NCBI RefSeq assembly: GCF_000154465.1
Contig: NZ_DS499579.1
Span: forward strand, 248,001-312,000
Length of the DNA: 64,000 bases
From: Alistipes putredinis DSM 17216
GTDB lineage: Bacteria; Bacteroidota; Bacteroidia; Bacteroidales; Rikenellaceae
Direction of reading: 5' to 3'
Translations under genes and position numbers: made by a program
In this document: one piece after another, positions 33,809 to 41,872 of the stretch
Numbering within the stretch: position 1 is the first letter of the stretch
How the letters are laid out: the number at the start of each line of letters is the position of its first letter
Notes under the pieces: model-generated
The model's database searches: none
What the model saw: only the letters and a program-made list of their open reading frames with translations
What the model was told of the DNA's origin: nothing

Positions 33809-34831
33809 ATGAAGATTGCCGACATAGAATTGGGTGACCGCCCGCTGTTCCTGGCTCCGATGGAGGATGTGACCGATCCTTCGTTCCGCTATATGTGCAA
33901 GCGGTTCGGTGCCGACGTGGTATATACCGAGTTTATCTCTTCGGACGGGTTGATCCGCGATGCGGGCAAGTCGCTTGCCAAATTGCGCATCGCCGAATCC
34001 GAACGGCCCGTGGGTATCCAGCTTTACGGTCATCTGGTGGAACCGATGGTCGAGGCGGCTCGGATCGCCGAGGCGGCCGATCCCGATATCATCGATATCA
34101 ACTTCGGTTGTCCGGTGAAGAAGATCGCCGGTCGGGGCGCCGGATCGGGTATGATGCGCGATGTCCCCCTGATGGTCGAGATGACCCGCCGCATCGTCGA
34201 AGCCGTGAAGAAACCCGTGACGGTCAAAACCCGTCTGGGATGGGATGAAGAGTCGAAGAACATCGAAGAGATCGCTCTGCGCCTGCAGGACGTGGGTATC
34301 GCCGCACTGACGATCCACGGCCGCACGCGGGCCCAAATGTATCGCGGCGAAGCGGATTGGACGCTCATCGGCAAGGTGAAGAACAATCCGGCGATCCGGA
34401 TTCCGATCATCGGTAACGGAGATATCGACTCCGGTCCCAAGGCCCGCGAAATGTTCGACCGCTACGGAGTGGACGGGGTGATGATCGGGCGGGCGACCTA
34501 CGGGCGGCCCTGGATCTTCCGCGAAGTGAAACACTTTCTTGAAACCGGCGAGGTGATGCCGCAGCCGTCGGTGGCGGAGCGGGTCGAAATCGCTAAAGAA
34601 CATCTGGCCAAATCCTTGGAGATCAAAGGTGACCGGGTTGGAATCCTGGAGATGCGCCGCCACCTGTCGAACTATTTCAAGGGGCTTCCCAATTTCAAGG
34701 AAACCCGCCTGAAGCTGGTGACTCTGTTCGATCCGAACGAACTGTATGCCACGCTCGATTCGATCGCCGATCGTTGGGGCGATTTCGACGTGAGCGGGGT
34801 CATCCCTGCTCCGCTTTCGCATGATGTGTAG
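33809..34831 (+). CDS. dusB: tRNA-dihydrouridine synthase (DusB-like)
   Basis: 340 aa. FMN-dependent reductase that forms dihydrouridine in tRNA. LAPMEDVTDPSFRYMCKRFG at the start of the TIM barrel and INFGCPVKKIAGRGAGSG contain the FMN site and catalytic Cys (~residue 101). KTRLGWDEESKNI and IGNGDIDSGPKA are typical, and GRATYGRPWIFREV near residue 228 closes the barrel. The assignment to DusB rather than DusA or DusC rests on general similarity. Confidence 0.95.
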   Translation: MKIADIELGDRPLFLAPMEDVTDPSFRYMCKRFGADVVYTEFISSDGLIRDAGKSLAKLRIAESERPVGIQLYGHLVEPMVEAARIAEAADPDIIDINFGCPVKKIAGRGAGSGMMRDVPLMVEMTRRIVEAVKKPVTVKTRLGWDEESKNIEEIALRLQDVGIAALTIHGRTRAQMYRGEADWTLIGKVKNNPAIRIPIIGNGDIDSGPKAREMFDRYGVDGVMIGRATYGRPWIFREVKHFLETGEVMPQPSVAERVEIAKEHLAKSLEIKGDRVGILEMRRHLSNYFKGLPNFKETRLKLVTLFDPNELYATLDSIADRWGDFDVSGVIPAPLSHDV

Positions 34832-35046
34832 CTTAGTTCCGCACGAGAATCGCTTGCCTGTCGATTCCTAAGCGTATATTTTCAACAAGGGCGACCAAAT
34901 CTTTCTGCCCGCCCGAAAAGTCCCGGCAGCGTACCGGTGCCGAATTTCGTGGAGCCGGAAAATTGTCGCTTCGTGCGTAAGGATCTCCTTTTATTCGTTA
35001 TTCGATTCCCCGTCATTTGTTTATTCGATAACTCTGTAAAAACGAA

Positions 35047-35076
35047 GCGCCGCGAGAGAAGTCGCGGCACTTTTTA
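35047..35076. terminator. terminator between dusB and mgsA
   Basis: A 7-bp GC stem GCCGCGA/TCGCGGC (35049-35055 and 35062-35068), with T residues from 35071 on the plus strand and A residues on the left side. The 200 bp before it hold no gene. Confidence 0.7.
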
Positions 35077-35092
35077 TTATCAACGTCCGGGG

Positions 35093-35578
35093 TTATTTCA
35101 GGCTGCGTTGGATATAGTCGGTGTAATCCTTGACTACGGGCGTGTAATCTTCCTCTTCGAACAGCGGGGAGGAGATCAGGAAGTCGGCCGTTGAGCGGTT
35201 TACAGCCGTGGGTACGTTGTAAAGCGTTGCCAGGCGCAACAGCGCTTTCACATCCACGTCGTGCGGTTGCGCCGACATGGGGTCCCAGAAGAAAATCAGG
35301 GCACTGATCCGTTCGTCCGCGATCAGGGCGCCCAGTTGCTGGTCGCCGCCCAGAGGACCCGATTTCAGCCGCGTGATGTCGAGTGCCGGTTGCTCGTAGT
35401 GGTGGGATGCCGAGTGATTGAGCAGGGTTTCTTCGACGATCTTGCCTGTCGTACCCGTACAGACGATCCGGTGTTTGCTCAATTTTTCACAGTTCCAGTC
35501 CACCCATTCCGCCAGGTCGTGTTTCATGTTGTCGTGCGCGACGAGCGCCATCATTTTCTGTCTGTTCATTTCTTTCAT
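35093..35578 (-). CDS. mgsA: methylglyoxal synthase
   Basis: 161 aa from ATG 35578 (a second ATG at 35569 is equally possible). It converts dihydroxyacetone phosphate to methylglyoxal, bypassing lower glycolysis under phosphate limitation. Diagnostic segments are ALVAHDNMKHDLAEWV, CTGTTGKIVEE (phosphate site), LKSGPLGGDQQLGALIAD with the catalytic Asp region, FFWDPMSAQPHDVDVKAL and NVPTAVNRSTADFLISS. The gene stands alone behind repeat copy C. The reading frame runs on upstream through the repeat to 35833, but that is non-homologous. Confidence 0.96.
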   Translation of the reverse strand: MKEMNRQKMMALVAHDNMKHDLAEWVDWNCEKLSKHRIVCTGTTGKIVEETLLNHSASHHYEQPALDITRLKSGPLGGDQQLGALIADERISALIFFWDPMSAQPHDVDVKALLRLATLYNVPTAVNRSTADFLISSPLFEEEDYTPVVKDYTDYIQRSLK

Positions 35579-35635
35579 CCGTTTTTTTGAAAGCCGCGTT
35601 TCGGCTTTCGGTTGTTTTATACTCGATTTACGGCC

Positions 35636-35790
35636 CCAAGATGCGAATAAGCCGAGTACAAAAGCAAATTTATTTGCATTTTGCCGAGGCGAAGTATTTA
35701 AGACGAAGTCAAAGATACGAAAAGGAGGGAGCAATCGTGCGGGTTTGTACGCAAGAATTGCCGAACCGCTTCCTATTTTCTGCAAAGATA
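35636..35790 (-). repeat. dispersed promoter-module repeat, copy C (two modules)
   Basis: Minus-strand -7 boxes TATCTTTG at 35790-35783 and 35717-35710 (73 bp apart). A degenerate third box, GCATCTTGG, lies around 35644-35636. The 35717-35636 module aligns with 22308-22389, including the palindrome GCAAATTTATTTGC at 35664-35677. It points toward mgsA, 58 bp away. Confidence 0.85.
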
Positions 35791-35877
35791 ATATGCAGCG
35801 GCATCTTCCGACCACTCCCGGCGCAGGTTTCATCGAATTGTAATGTCGGGAAAGTTCGGTATTCCGCCCGGAAACCG

Positions 35878-36663
35878 TTACCCGTTGTTGCTTGCCTTGA
35901 GCCCTCGGATCACCGCCGAAGTGAATCCGGCGTGTTCCATTTCGTTCAGCCCTTTGATCGTGATTCCTCCGGCTGTGGTTACCCTATCCACCTCCTGTTC
36001 GGGGTGCGAGCCGTTGGATTCGAGCAAGGCGATCGCCCCGCGCAGGGTTTGCAGAACGCCTTCTTGAGCCTTTTGCGGGTAAAGGCCCAGCTCTACCCCG
36101 CCCTCCATCGCTGCCCGGATATAACGGAAGGCGAAGGCGATACCGCAGGAGCAGAGCGTCGTGGCCGGACCGAGTAGCCGCTCTTCCACCAATTCCGCTT
36201 TGCCCAATGCACCGAAAATATTCAAAACCAGTCTGTTCTGATCTTCGGTCGCATTCAGCCCCGTGATGAACGTCATGCTTTGCTTTACTTCGATGGCCGT
36301 ATTGGGAATTGCGCAATAAAGGGCTCTGTCTTTTCCGGCCCATGTTTGCAGCTGTTCCAGGGAAATGCCCGCCGCTACCGAAATGACGATCTGTCTATCG
36401 GGCCGCTTCCCTGTCAGATGCTCTTTTATCAGTGCCTCCACCATCCAGGGTTTCACGGCGATTACCACGATGTCGGCCGTAGCCAGAGAGCTGTAGTCGC
36501 CCGTAACGGCCTGCAATTCCGGATTGAACCCCTGTATTTCGGCGGTTTTGCTCGCGCGGCGGTTGATGACCGTAATGTCCTGTGGTCGGAACAGGTCGCA
36601 GGTGGATAGTCCGCGAGCGATTGCTCCGCCCATATTGCCTCCTCCGACAATCGATATTTTCAT
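35878..36663 (-). CDS. proC: pyrroline-5-carboxylate reductase
   Basis: 261 aa from ATG 36663 (a further ATG at 36672 adds three residues). Final step of proline synthesis. The N-terminal Rossmann motif ISIVGGGNMGGAIARGL, IVVIAVKPWMVEALI and the C-terminal family signature region TTAGGITIKGLNEMEHAGFTSAV are intact. GPATTLCSCGIAFAFRYIRA corresponds to the conserved helical dimer region. It lies downstream of the DUF5606 gene on the same strand with a 126-bp gap. Confidence 0.95.
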   Translation of the reverse strand: MKISIVGGGNMGGAIARGLSTCDLFRPQDITVINRRASKTAEIQGFNPELQAVTGDYSSLATADIVVIAVKPWMVEALIKEHLTGKRPDRQIVISVAAGISLEQLQTWAGKDRALYCAIPNTAIEVKQSMTFITGLNATEDQNRLVLNIFGALGKAELVEERLLGPATTLCSCGIAFAFRYIRAAMEGGVELGLYPQKAQEGVLQTLRGAIALLESNGSHPEQEVDRVTTAGGITIKGLNEMEHAGFTSAVIRGLKASNNG

Positions 36664-36789
36664 GGGTCGCATGGTTTTTTATTTATAAAAATGCTCCGTC
36701 CGTCAGGTGCGGAATCGGAGCTGTATTGTCTATTCGGGCAAAGGTTTGGCAGCGGTGCATACCTGTCGAAAGGGAGCACCGGCGAATCT

Positions 36790-37197
36790 TTATGCTTCCT
36801 GCTCTGCGGGCAGTTTGAATTCGGTGAACCCGGCACCCACGAGGGTATTGAACCAGGAGAAAACCTTCTTCATGTCCGATACGTGGACCCGGTCGCGGTC
36901 GTATTCGGGCAATACTTCTGCGAAATATGCTTTGAGTTTTTCCGGAGCCTCCTTGTGGCTGATGGCTGGCTGTCCCTGCGTATGTTCGTAAATTTTGGTG
37001 AAAACCTCTGCGAGCGGGATGTCCTCGCCCTCGGTGAAGATGGATATTTCGGTCAGTGCGCTCACTTTGGAGTTGCTTGCGGCATTCATGCGTTTGCCGT
37101 CCGACAACGACTCGACGATGACGCCGCGCGACGATTGTGCGACGTATTTGTACAAACCGGGTTGGCCGGAAATGGCCAGAATCTCTTTCAATTCCAT
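36790..37197 (-). CDS. DUF5606 family protein
   Basis: 135 aa from ATG 37197. The N-terminal domain MELKEILAISGQPGLYKYVAQSSRG is diagnostic and resembles an Sm-like/RNA-binding barrel. The C-terminal half has KAYFAEVLPEYDRDRVHVSDMKK. No function is known; it is conserved in Bacteroidetes. The frame continues upstream to 37239, but homologous sequence begins at MELKE. A lipoprotein gene precedes it by ~100 bp on the same strand. Confidence 0.85.
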   Translation of the reverse strand: MELKEILAISGQPGLYKYVAQSSRGVIVESLSDGKRMNAASNSKVSALTEISIFTEGEDIPLAEVFTKIYEHTQGQPAISHKEAPEKLKAYFAEVLPEYDRDRVHVSDMKKVFSWFNTLVGAGFTEFKLPAEQEA

Positions 37198-37299
37198 AAT
37201 TTTTTCTGTTCGATAATATGTTTGAGTTTGGTTCTTCACTGTCCGTGCGGGCCGTGCGGGGTGAATCCGCTCCGGCTCGTACCGTTCGAAAATGCGGTT

Positions 37300-37728
37300 T
37301 CAGATGGCATATACGCTGTATTGCTGGGCTTCGGTTACGGAAGAAAGGCCGTTCTCGTTGGTCACGACGATCAGCCAATATACCGTACTGCCGGCTTTCT
37401 GTGCAGGAATGATTGCTTCGTAAAAGACCGTGTCGGAAGTCGCCTTGAAATAGTAGGCATTGGTCGATTTCTGCTCCGTGTGCTCTACTCCGTTCTTATC
37501 GGTCCATTTGACGTCGTATTTCACCTGAGCGTAGAATGCACCGTACTGGTTCGATATATTGGCCTGCACATAAACTTTCTGAACCGAAGATACCCGGCCT
37601 CCGTCTTCGATGGTGGCTCCTTCGTCCGTGATGACCGGGAACGTCGTTTGTTCGGGTCCTACTTCTTTCAGTTCGCACGAAGGAATCGCGCAGGCGATGA
37701 AAATCAGAAATAAAAACCACTTTTTCAT
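37300..37728 (-). CDS. small lipoprotein of unknown function
   Basis: 142 aa. Signal peptide MKKWFLFLIFIACAIPSC with lipobox Cys18. The rest has beta-strand character with the segments VQKVYVQANISNQYGAFYAQ and VKYDVKWTDKNGVEHTEQ, and ends in aromatic-rich strands (VYWLIVVTNENGLSSV). It looks like a single Ig/FN3-like domain at the cell surface. mscS lies 26 bp upstream on the same strand, so the two may be co-transcribed. Confidence 0.75.
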   Translation of the reverse strand: MKKWFLFLIFIACAIPSCELKEVGPEQTTFPVITDEGATIEDGGRVSSVQKVYVQANISNQYGAFYAQVKYDVKWTDKNGVEHTEQKSTNAYYFKATSDTVFYEAIIPAQKAGSTVYWLIVVTNENGLSSVTEAQQYSVYAI

Positions 37729-37754
37729 AATGGATGCGGATTGGCTGTGTGTGG

Positions 37755-38669
37755 TTACTCTTTGGTCAGGTGAACGTCCATCTGCGGGAACGGGAAGTTG
37801 ATTCCCTTTTCAGGTAATGTTTTGTAATACAGCTCGTTCATTGCGAAGAAAACGTCCCAGTAATCTTCGTTTTTCGTCCAGGCCCGAACGGTCAGATTGA
37901 CCGAATTATCGGCCAGGGCAGCGATATATACCGCAGGCGCCGGATCCTGAAGCACCCGTGCGTCTTTGGACAGCAGTTCCAGGATAGCCTCCCGTGCCGT
38001 TGCGAAATCGTCGCCGTAAGAGATGCCGATCACCCACTCCACGCGACGTGTTTCGGAGGTGGAATAGTTGTTGATGATCGCGGTAGCGATCGAGCTGTTC
38101 GGGATATAGATGGTCTGCTTGTCGGCTGTGGTGATCTTGGTCGAGAAGAGCATGATCTCCTGCACGGTACCCGACTGTCCCTGGGCCGAGATGTAATCGC
38201 CTATGCGGTAGGGCTTGAGCAGCAGGATCATCACGCCACCGGCGAAATTCTGCAATGTGCCGCTCAGGGCCATACCGATAGCCAGACCGGCCGAAGCGAG
38301 CAGCGCGACGATCGAAGTGGTGTTGATACCCATGACTTGAATGATCAGGAGAATCAGCACGATGTAGGAGATGGTCTTGATCAGGTTGCGCAGGAAGATT
38401 TGCAGCGAACGATCCACCTTGCGCTTTTCGAAAGCCGTCGAAAGCAGTTTTATGAGGCGGCCGATAAGCCAACGCCCCGCCATGTATATCGCCAGGGCGA
38501 GGACGATTTTCAGGCCGACCCAGATACTTTCCGAAACCAGATTCGTCAGGACTTTTTCCAAATCCATATTAGCGATTTTTTCGACCGTTTCCGCGAATTT
38601 GGCTTTTTGTATGCTGTCCGGAACGATGAGTTTTTCGGTTTGCTGTGCTGTGATGAAAAGAAATCCCAT
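37755..38669 (-). CDS. small-conductance mechanosensitive channel (MscS family)
   Basis: 304 aa from ATG 38669. Three membrane segments precede the MscS core. The third, pore-lining helix ALLASAGLAIGMALSGTLQNFAGGVMILLLKPYRIGDYI shows the Ala/Gly packing pattern of MscS TM3 and its Gln hinge. The cytoplasmic beta domain follows (GTVQEIMLFSTKITTADKQ, IPNSSIATAIINNYS). It relieves turgor during osmotic downshock. A TTG-started extension to 38711 overlaps the promoter and is rejected. Confidence 0.94.
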   Translation of the reverse strand: MGFLFITAQQTEKLIVPDSIQKAKFAETVEKIANMDLEKVLTNLVSESIWVGLKIVLALAIYMAGRWLIGRLIKLLSTAFEKRKVDRSLQIFLRNLIKTISYIVLILLIIQVMGINTTSIVALLASAGLAIGMALSGTLQNFAGGVMILLLKPYRIGDYISAQGQSGTVQEIMLFSTKITTADKQTIYIPNSSIATAIINNYSTSETRRVEWVIGISYGDDFATAREAILELLSKDARVLQDPAPAVYIAALADNSVNLTVRAWTKNEDYWDVFFAMNELYYKTLPEKGINFPFPQMDVHLTKE

Positions 38670-38698
38670 GAAAGAATTAAATTTGATAGGTTGAGTTG

Positions 38699-38706
38699 CA
38701 AATTTA
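38699..38706 (-). promoter_or_regulatory. -7 box TAAATTTG of mscS
   Basis: Minus strand, 29 bp before the mscS ATG. It is divergent from the serB box at 38730. Confidence 0.55.
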
Positions 38707-38729
38707 ATCAAAAAAACCGGAAATAATAG

Positions 38730-38737
38730 TAACTTTG
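38730..38737 (+). promoter_or_regulatory. -7 box TAACTTTG of serB
   Basis: TAnnTTTG match ending 28 bp before the preferred serB ATG. Another in-frame ATG lies at 38745, seven bases after the box. Confidence 0.65.
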
Positions 38738-38765
38738 CTCTATAATGTGTTTAACGGATTTTGCT

Positions 38766-39980
38766 ATGGAAAGTAAGATAGAGATAATCCAAATCAATAT
38801 TTCGGGCGAAGACAAGCCCGGCATGACCTCTTCGCTGACCGATATTCTGGCCCGGTACGACGCGTTCATCCTCGATATCGGCCAGGCGAATATCCACCAG
38901 TCGCTGACTTTGGGCATCCTGTTCATGACCACCTCCGACAAATCGGGCGCCATCCTCAAGGAGTTGCTTTTCAAGGCCTCGGAACTGGGCGTGATGATCC
39001 GCTTCACCCCCATCACCGAGGAACATTACCAGGCCTGGGTCGGTCGTCAGGGCAAGAACCGCTATATTATCACTCTTTTGGGACGTCAGGTTACGGCGCG
39101 CCATATCGCAGGGGTCACCAAAGCGGTCGCCGAACAGGGACTCAACATCGACGCGATCAAGCGACTTACGGGCCGTATGCCGCTCGAGGAGGAGAACCGT
39201 GCCACCCGCGCCTGCATCGAGCTTTCGGTGCGCGGTACGCTCGGCGATAAGGCCGTATTGCAGAAACGCTTCATGGAGCTGTCCAACGAGGGGGTCGATA
39301 TTTCGTTCCAGAAGGACGACATCTTCCGCCGCAGCCGACGCCTGATCTGTTTCGATATGGATTCCACGCTGATCGAAACCGAGGTGATCGACGAGTTGGC
39401 CGACCGTGCCGGCGTGGGTCCCGAAGTGCGGGCCGTTACCGAGAGCGCCATGCGGGGCGAGATCGACTTTACCGAGAGTTTCACGCGCCGCATCGCCCTG
39501 CTTCGGGGACTCGACGTTTCGGTGATGGAGGAGATCGCCCGCAACCTGCCGATCACCGAGGGGTTGGAGCGCCTGATGACCATTCTCAAGCGTGTGGGAT
39601 ACAAGACGGCCATTCTGTCCGGAGGTTTCACTTATTTCGGCAACTACCTGAAACAGAAATACGGCTTCGATTACGTTTATGCCAATGAGCTGGAGGTCGA
39701 GGAGGGCCGTTTGACGGGCCGTCACGTCGGCGAGATCGTGGACGGCCGCCGCAAGGCCGAGCTGCTGCGTCTGCTGTGTCAGGTTGAAAATATCAACATC
39801 GCTCAGTCGATCGCCGTCGGCGACGGAGCCAATGACCTTCCGATGCTCGACCTGGCCGGGTTGGGCATCGCGTTCCACGCCAAGCCCAAGGTGAAAGCTA
39901 CGGCCAGCCAGTCGATATCGACGATCGGTCTGGACGGCGTACTCTATTTCCTCGGTCTGAAAGATTCCTGGATCGAATAA
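38766..39980 (+). CDS. serB: phosphoserine phosphatase with two N-terminal ACT domains
   Basis: 404 aa from ATG 38766. Last step of serine synthesis. Residues ~1-85 and ~95-175 are two ACT-type domains (IIQINISGEDKPGMTSSLTD; YIITLLGRQVTARHIAGVTK), which usually bind an amino acid for regulation. The HAD catalytic domain follows: ICFDMDSTLIETEVIDELA (nucleophile Asp, ~residue 197), ILSGGFTYFGNYLK (motif II) and VGDGANDLPML (motif IV, ~351). The alternative ATG at 38745 adds seven residues. A fragment resembling the second ACT domain occurs at 47701-47751. Confidence 0.95.
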   Translation: MESKIEIIQINISGEDKPGMTSSLTDILARYDAFILDIGQANIHQSLTLGILFMTTSDKSGAILKELLFKASELGVMIRFTPITEEHYQAWVGRQGKNRYIITLLGRQVTARHIAGVTKAVAEQGLNIDAIKRLTGRMPLEEENRATRACIELSVRGTLGDKAVLQKRFMELSNEGVDISFQKDDIFRRSRRLICFDMDSTLIETEVIDELADRAGVGPEVRAVTESAMRGEIDFTESFTRRIALLRGLDVSVMEEIARNLPITEGLERLMTILKRVGYKTAILSGGFTYFGNYLKQKYGFDYVYANELEVEEGRLTGRHVGEIVDGRRKAELLRLLCQVENINIAQSIAVGDGANDLPMLDLAGLGIAFHAKPKVKATASQSISTIGLDGVLYFLGLKDSWIE

Positions 39981-39986
39981 ACCGCG

Positions 39987-40757
39987 ATGCTGCGCCTTTC
40001 CCTTCTTCTCTTCGCCCTGCTCGCCGCCGGATGTTACGACGATGCCGGGGTTCCGGCTCCGAAGAACGATCCGCTTCCGGAGGCGAACCTCTCCCTGCCG
40101 GACCTCTCCGCGCGGTGCGGGGATACGCCCGTGCGTATCGTCCAGGACATCGTAGTCGCGGGGCGGGTCACTACGTCCGACGAAGCGGGGAACTTCTTCC
40201 GCTCGGTCGTGTTGCAGGAAGACGGAACGGGCGTGGAGCTGATGGCCGGCCTGGACGACCTGTTTCGGGTCTATCCTCCGGGATGCCGCATCGCGGTGCG
40301 TCTTCAGGGGCTAGCTATGTGCCGTCGCTTCGGAGTGGTGCAGATCGGTACGATGCCTGCGGCGGGAGATTATGCCGTGGAAGCCATCGGTGTCCGTGCC
40401 CTGCTCGACCGGTACGTCGCTTGCGAAACCGTCGATGTTCTCCGTCCCGTTCCCCGGATCGTCGCTTTCGACGAACTTGCGCCCGACATGTGCGGCTGCC
40501 TGGTGCAGATCGAGGATCTGACGCCGCTTCCGTCGGAAGAGGATCCGACGGATTGGAAATGGGAAGGTTATCGGCTGTTCGAGGACCGGGCCGGAAACAG
40601 GATCGCCACCTATACGAGCACCTATGCCCGGTATGCGGCTTCGGAAATTCCGAAGGGGCCGGTTACGCTGGTCGGCGTTTTGCAGTACGGCAATGCCGGG
40701 TCGATCGGAAAATCCTATATGATTAAAATGCGCGATGAGAACGATTGTTTTCGGTAG
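39987..40757 (+). CDS. DUF5689-type lipoprotein, first copy
   Basis: 256 aa. Lipobox LSLLLFALLAAGC (Cys16). The DUF5689 domain covers most of the rest: VRIVQDIVVAGRVTTSDEAG, SVVLQEDGTGVELMAG and an OB-fold-like pattern through RIAVRLQGLAMCRRFGVVQIG. Some DUF5689 proteins carry nuclease or phosphatase domains after this module; this one ends without one. The gene begins 7 bp after serB, and its end overlaps the start of a related gene by 23 bp. Probably surface-exposed; ligand unknown. Confidence 0.85.
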   Translation: MLRLSLLLFALLAAGCYDDAGVPAPKNDPLPEANLSLPDLSARCGDTPVRIVQDIVVAGRVTTSDEAGNFFRSVVLQEDGTGVELMAGLDDLFRVYPPGCRIAVRLQGLAMCRRFGVVQIGTMPAAGDYAVEAIGVRALLDRYVACETVDVLRPVPRIVAFDELAPDMCGCLVQIEDLTPLPSEEDPTDWKWEGYRLFEDRAGNRIATYTSTYARYAASEIPKGPVTLVGVLQYGNAGSIGKSYMIKMRDENDCFR

Positions 40758-41508
40758 CCTGCTGCTCTTCGTGCTGCAAGCCTGCGGCAATGCTTCGTCG
40801 CCGGAGTACGAATCCGGGGACGGGACTGCGCGGCATGTTTCTATTGCGTATCTGAAATCGCTGTGCCGGGGCGTTTTGCATCCCGTTACCGAGGATCTGT
40901 GGATCGAAGGCTGTGTCGTGGGCAACGATCTGTACGGCGAATTTCCCGATGCGCTCGTCGTGGAGGACGAAAGCGGCGGAATCGAAGTATTGATCGACGC
41001 GAAGCGTCTCTATCGGACTTTCGACTCTGGAAGTACGGTGCGCGTTTATTGCAATGGGCTGGCGCTGGGTGATTACGGGGGCAAGGTACAGTTGGGGCTT
41101 CCGCCCACCGCAGAATATATTCTGGACCGTATTTCGGCAGAGTCGCTCGGACGTCATGTTCGCCGCATCGGGGACGGGTCGGTCGATTTCGTGCCTCGGG
41201 AACTCTCCTTCGGGGAGGTGGCTGCAAGCCGTATCGCCACTTACGTACGATTCCGCAGGGTCCGGTTCGCGCACGAAGAGGTCGGTCTGCCCTTCTGCCT
41301 GCGGGATTCGGAAACCGGCCGATTGCTGGCTACCGACCGCCATTTGGTCGATGAGCGGAACGATACGCTGATCGTCCGATTCGCAGCTTCCTGCACGTAT
41401 GCCGAGGAGCCGGCCCCGGCTGGAATGGGAACGGTCAGCGGTGTGCTCGACTATTTCAACGGCAATTATATGTTGCGAATTACCAATCGTCTGATGGAAT
41501 TCCCTTGA
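40735..41508 (+). CDS. DUF5689-type lipoprotein, second copy
   Basis: 257 aa. Lipobox VFGSLLLFVLQAC (Cys17) and the same domain plan as the preceding gene: VTEDLWIEGCVVGNDLYGE, ALVVEDESGGIEVLID, STVRVYCNGLALGDYGGKVQLG. The second half (RVRFAHEEVGLPFCL to GVLDYFNGNYMLRITN) repeats strands typical of OB folds. Identity to its neighbour is low, so this is an old duplication or two separate acquisitions. The 23-bp overlap implies translational coupling. Confidence 0.83.
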   Translation: MRTIVFGSLLLFVLQACGNASSPEYESGDGTARHVSIAYLKSLCRGVLHPVTEDLWIEGCVVGNDLYGEFPDALVVEDESGGIEVLIDAKRLYRTFDSGSTVRVYCNGLALGDYGGKVQLGLPPTAEYILDRISAESLGRHVRRIGDGSVDFVPRELSFGEVAASRIATYVRFRRVRFAHEEVGLPFCLRDSETGRLLATDRHLVDERNDTLIVRFAASCTYAEEPAPAGMGTVSGVLDYFNGNYMLRITNRLMEFP

Positions 41509-41554
41509 TTTCCGCGTTTCGATGCGAGGGTTTGCGACGCACCCGATAGAGTTT

Positions 41555-41872
41555 ATGCCTAAATTGTTGCTCATACTCCGTTTTTATCGCTCGGCGATGC
41601 TGTTTTTCTGCGGGGCCGTGAGCGTGGCGTTGGCCTGGCTCGTGACCGGATACGGTCCGTCGGTCGTGCCGTTGTGCCTTGCGGGGAAAATGGTCATCTA
41701 TCCGGTCTATCTGTATGTTTGGATCATACCGCGTTATAACGATGAGTTCGACTATTACCGCAATCTGGGGGTTCGACGACGTATGCTGTTGGGTGCGAGT
41801 TGCGGCATAGACTTGCTGGCGTGTTATATGCTGCTGATATTCGTATCCCTTGTACTGTATGAACCCCTCTGA
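41555..41872 (+). CDS. small integral membrane protein paired with an ABC ATPase
   Basis: 105 aa from ATG 41555. Three hydrophobic segments (SAMLFFCGAVSVALAWLV, LCLAGKMVIYPVYLYVWI, LLACYMLLIFVSLVLY) are separated by short basic and acidic loops (YNDEFDYYRNLGVRRR). It is too small for a normal ABC permease. The last 14 bases overlap the start of the ABC ATPase gene. It may be a half-size transmembrane partner or an accessory subunit; no family was recognised. Confidence 0.65.
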   Translation: MPKLLLILRFYRSAMLFFCGAVSVALAWLVTGYGPSVVPLCLAGKMVIYPVYLYVWIIPRYNDEFDYYRNLGVRRRMLLGASCGIDLLACYMLLIFVSLVLYEPL

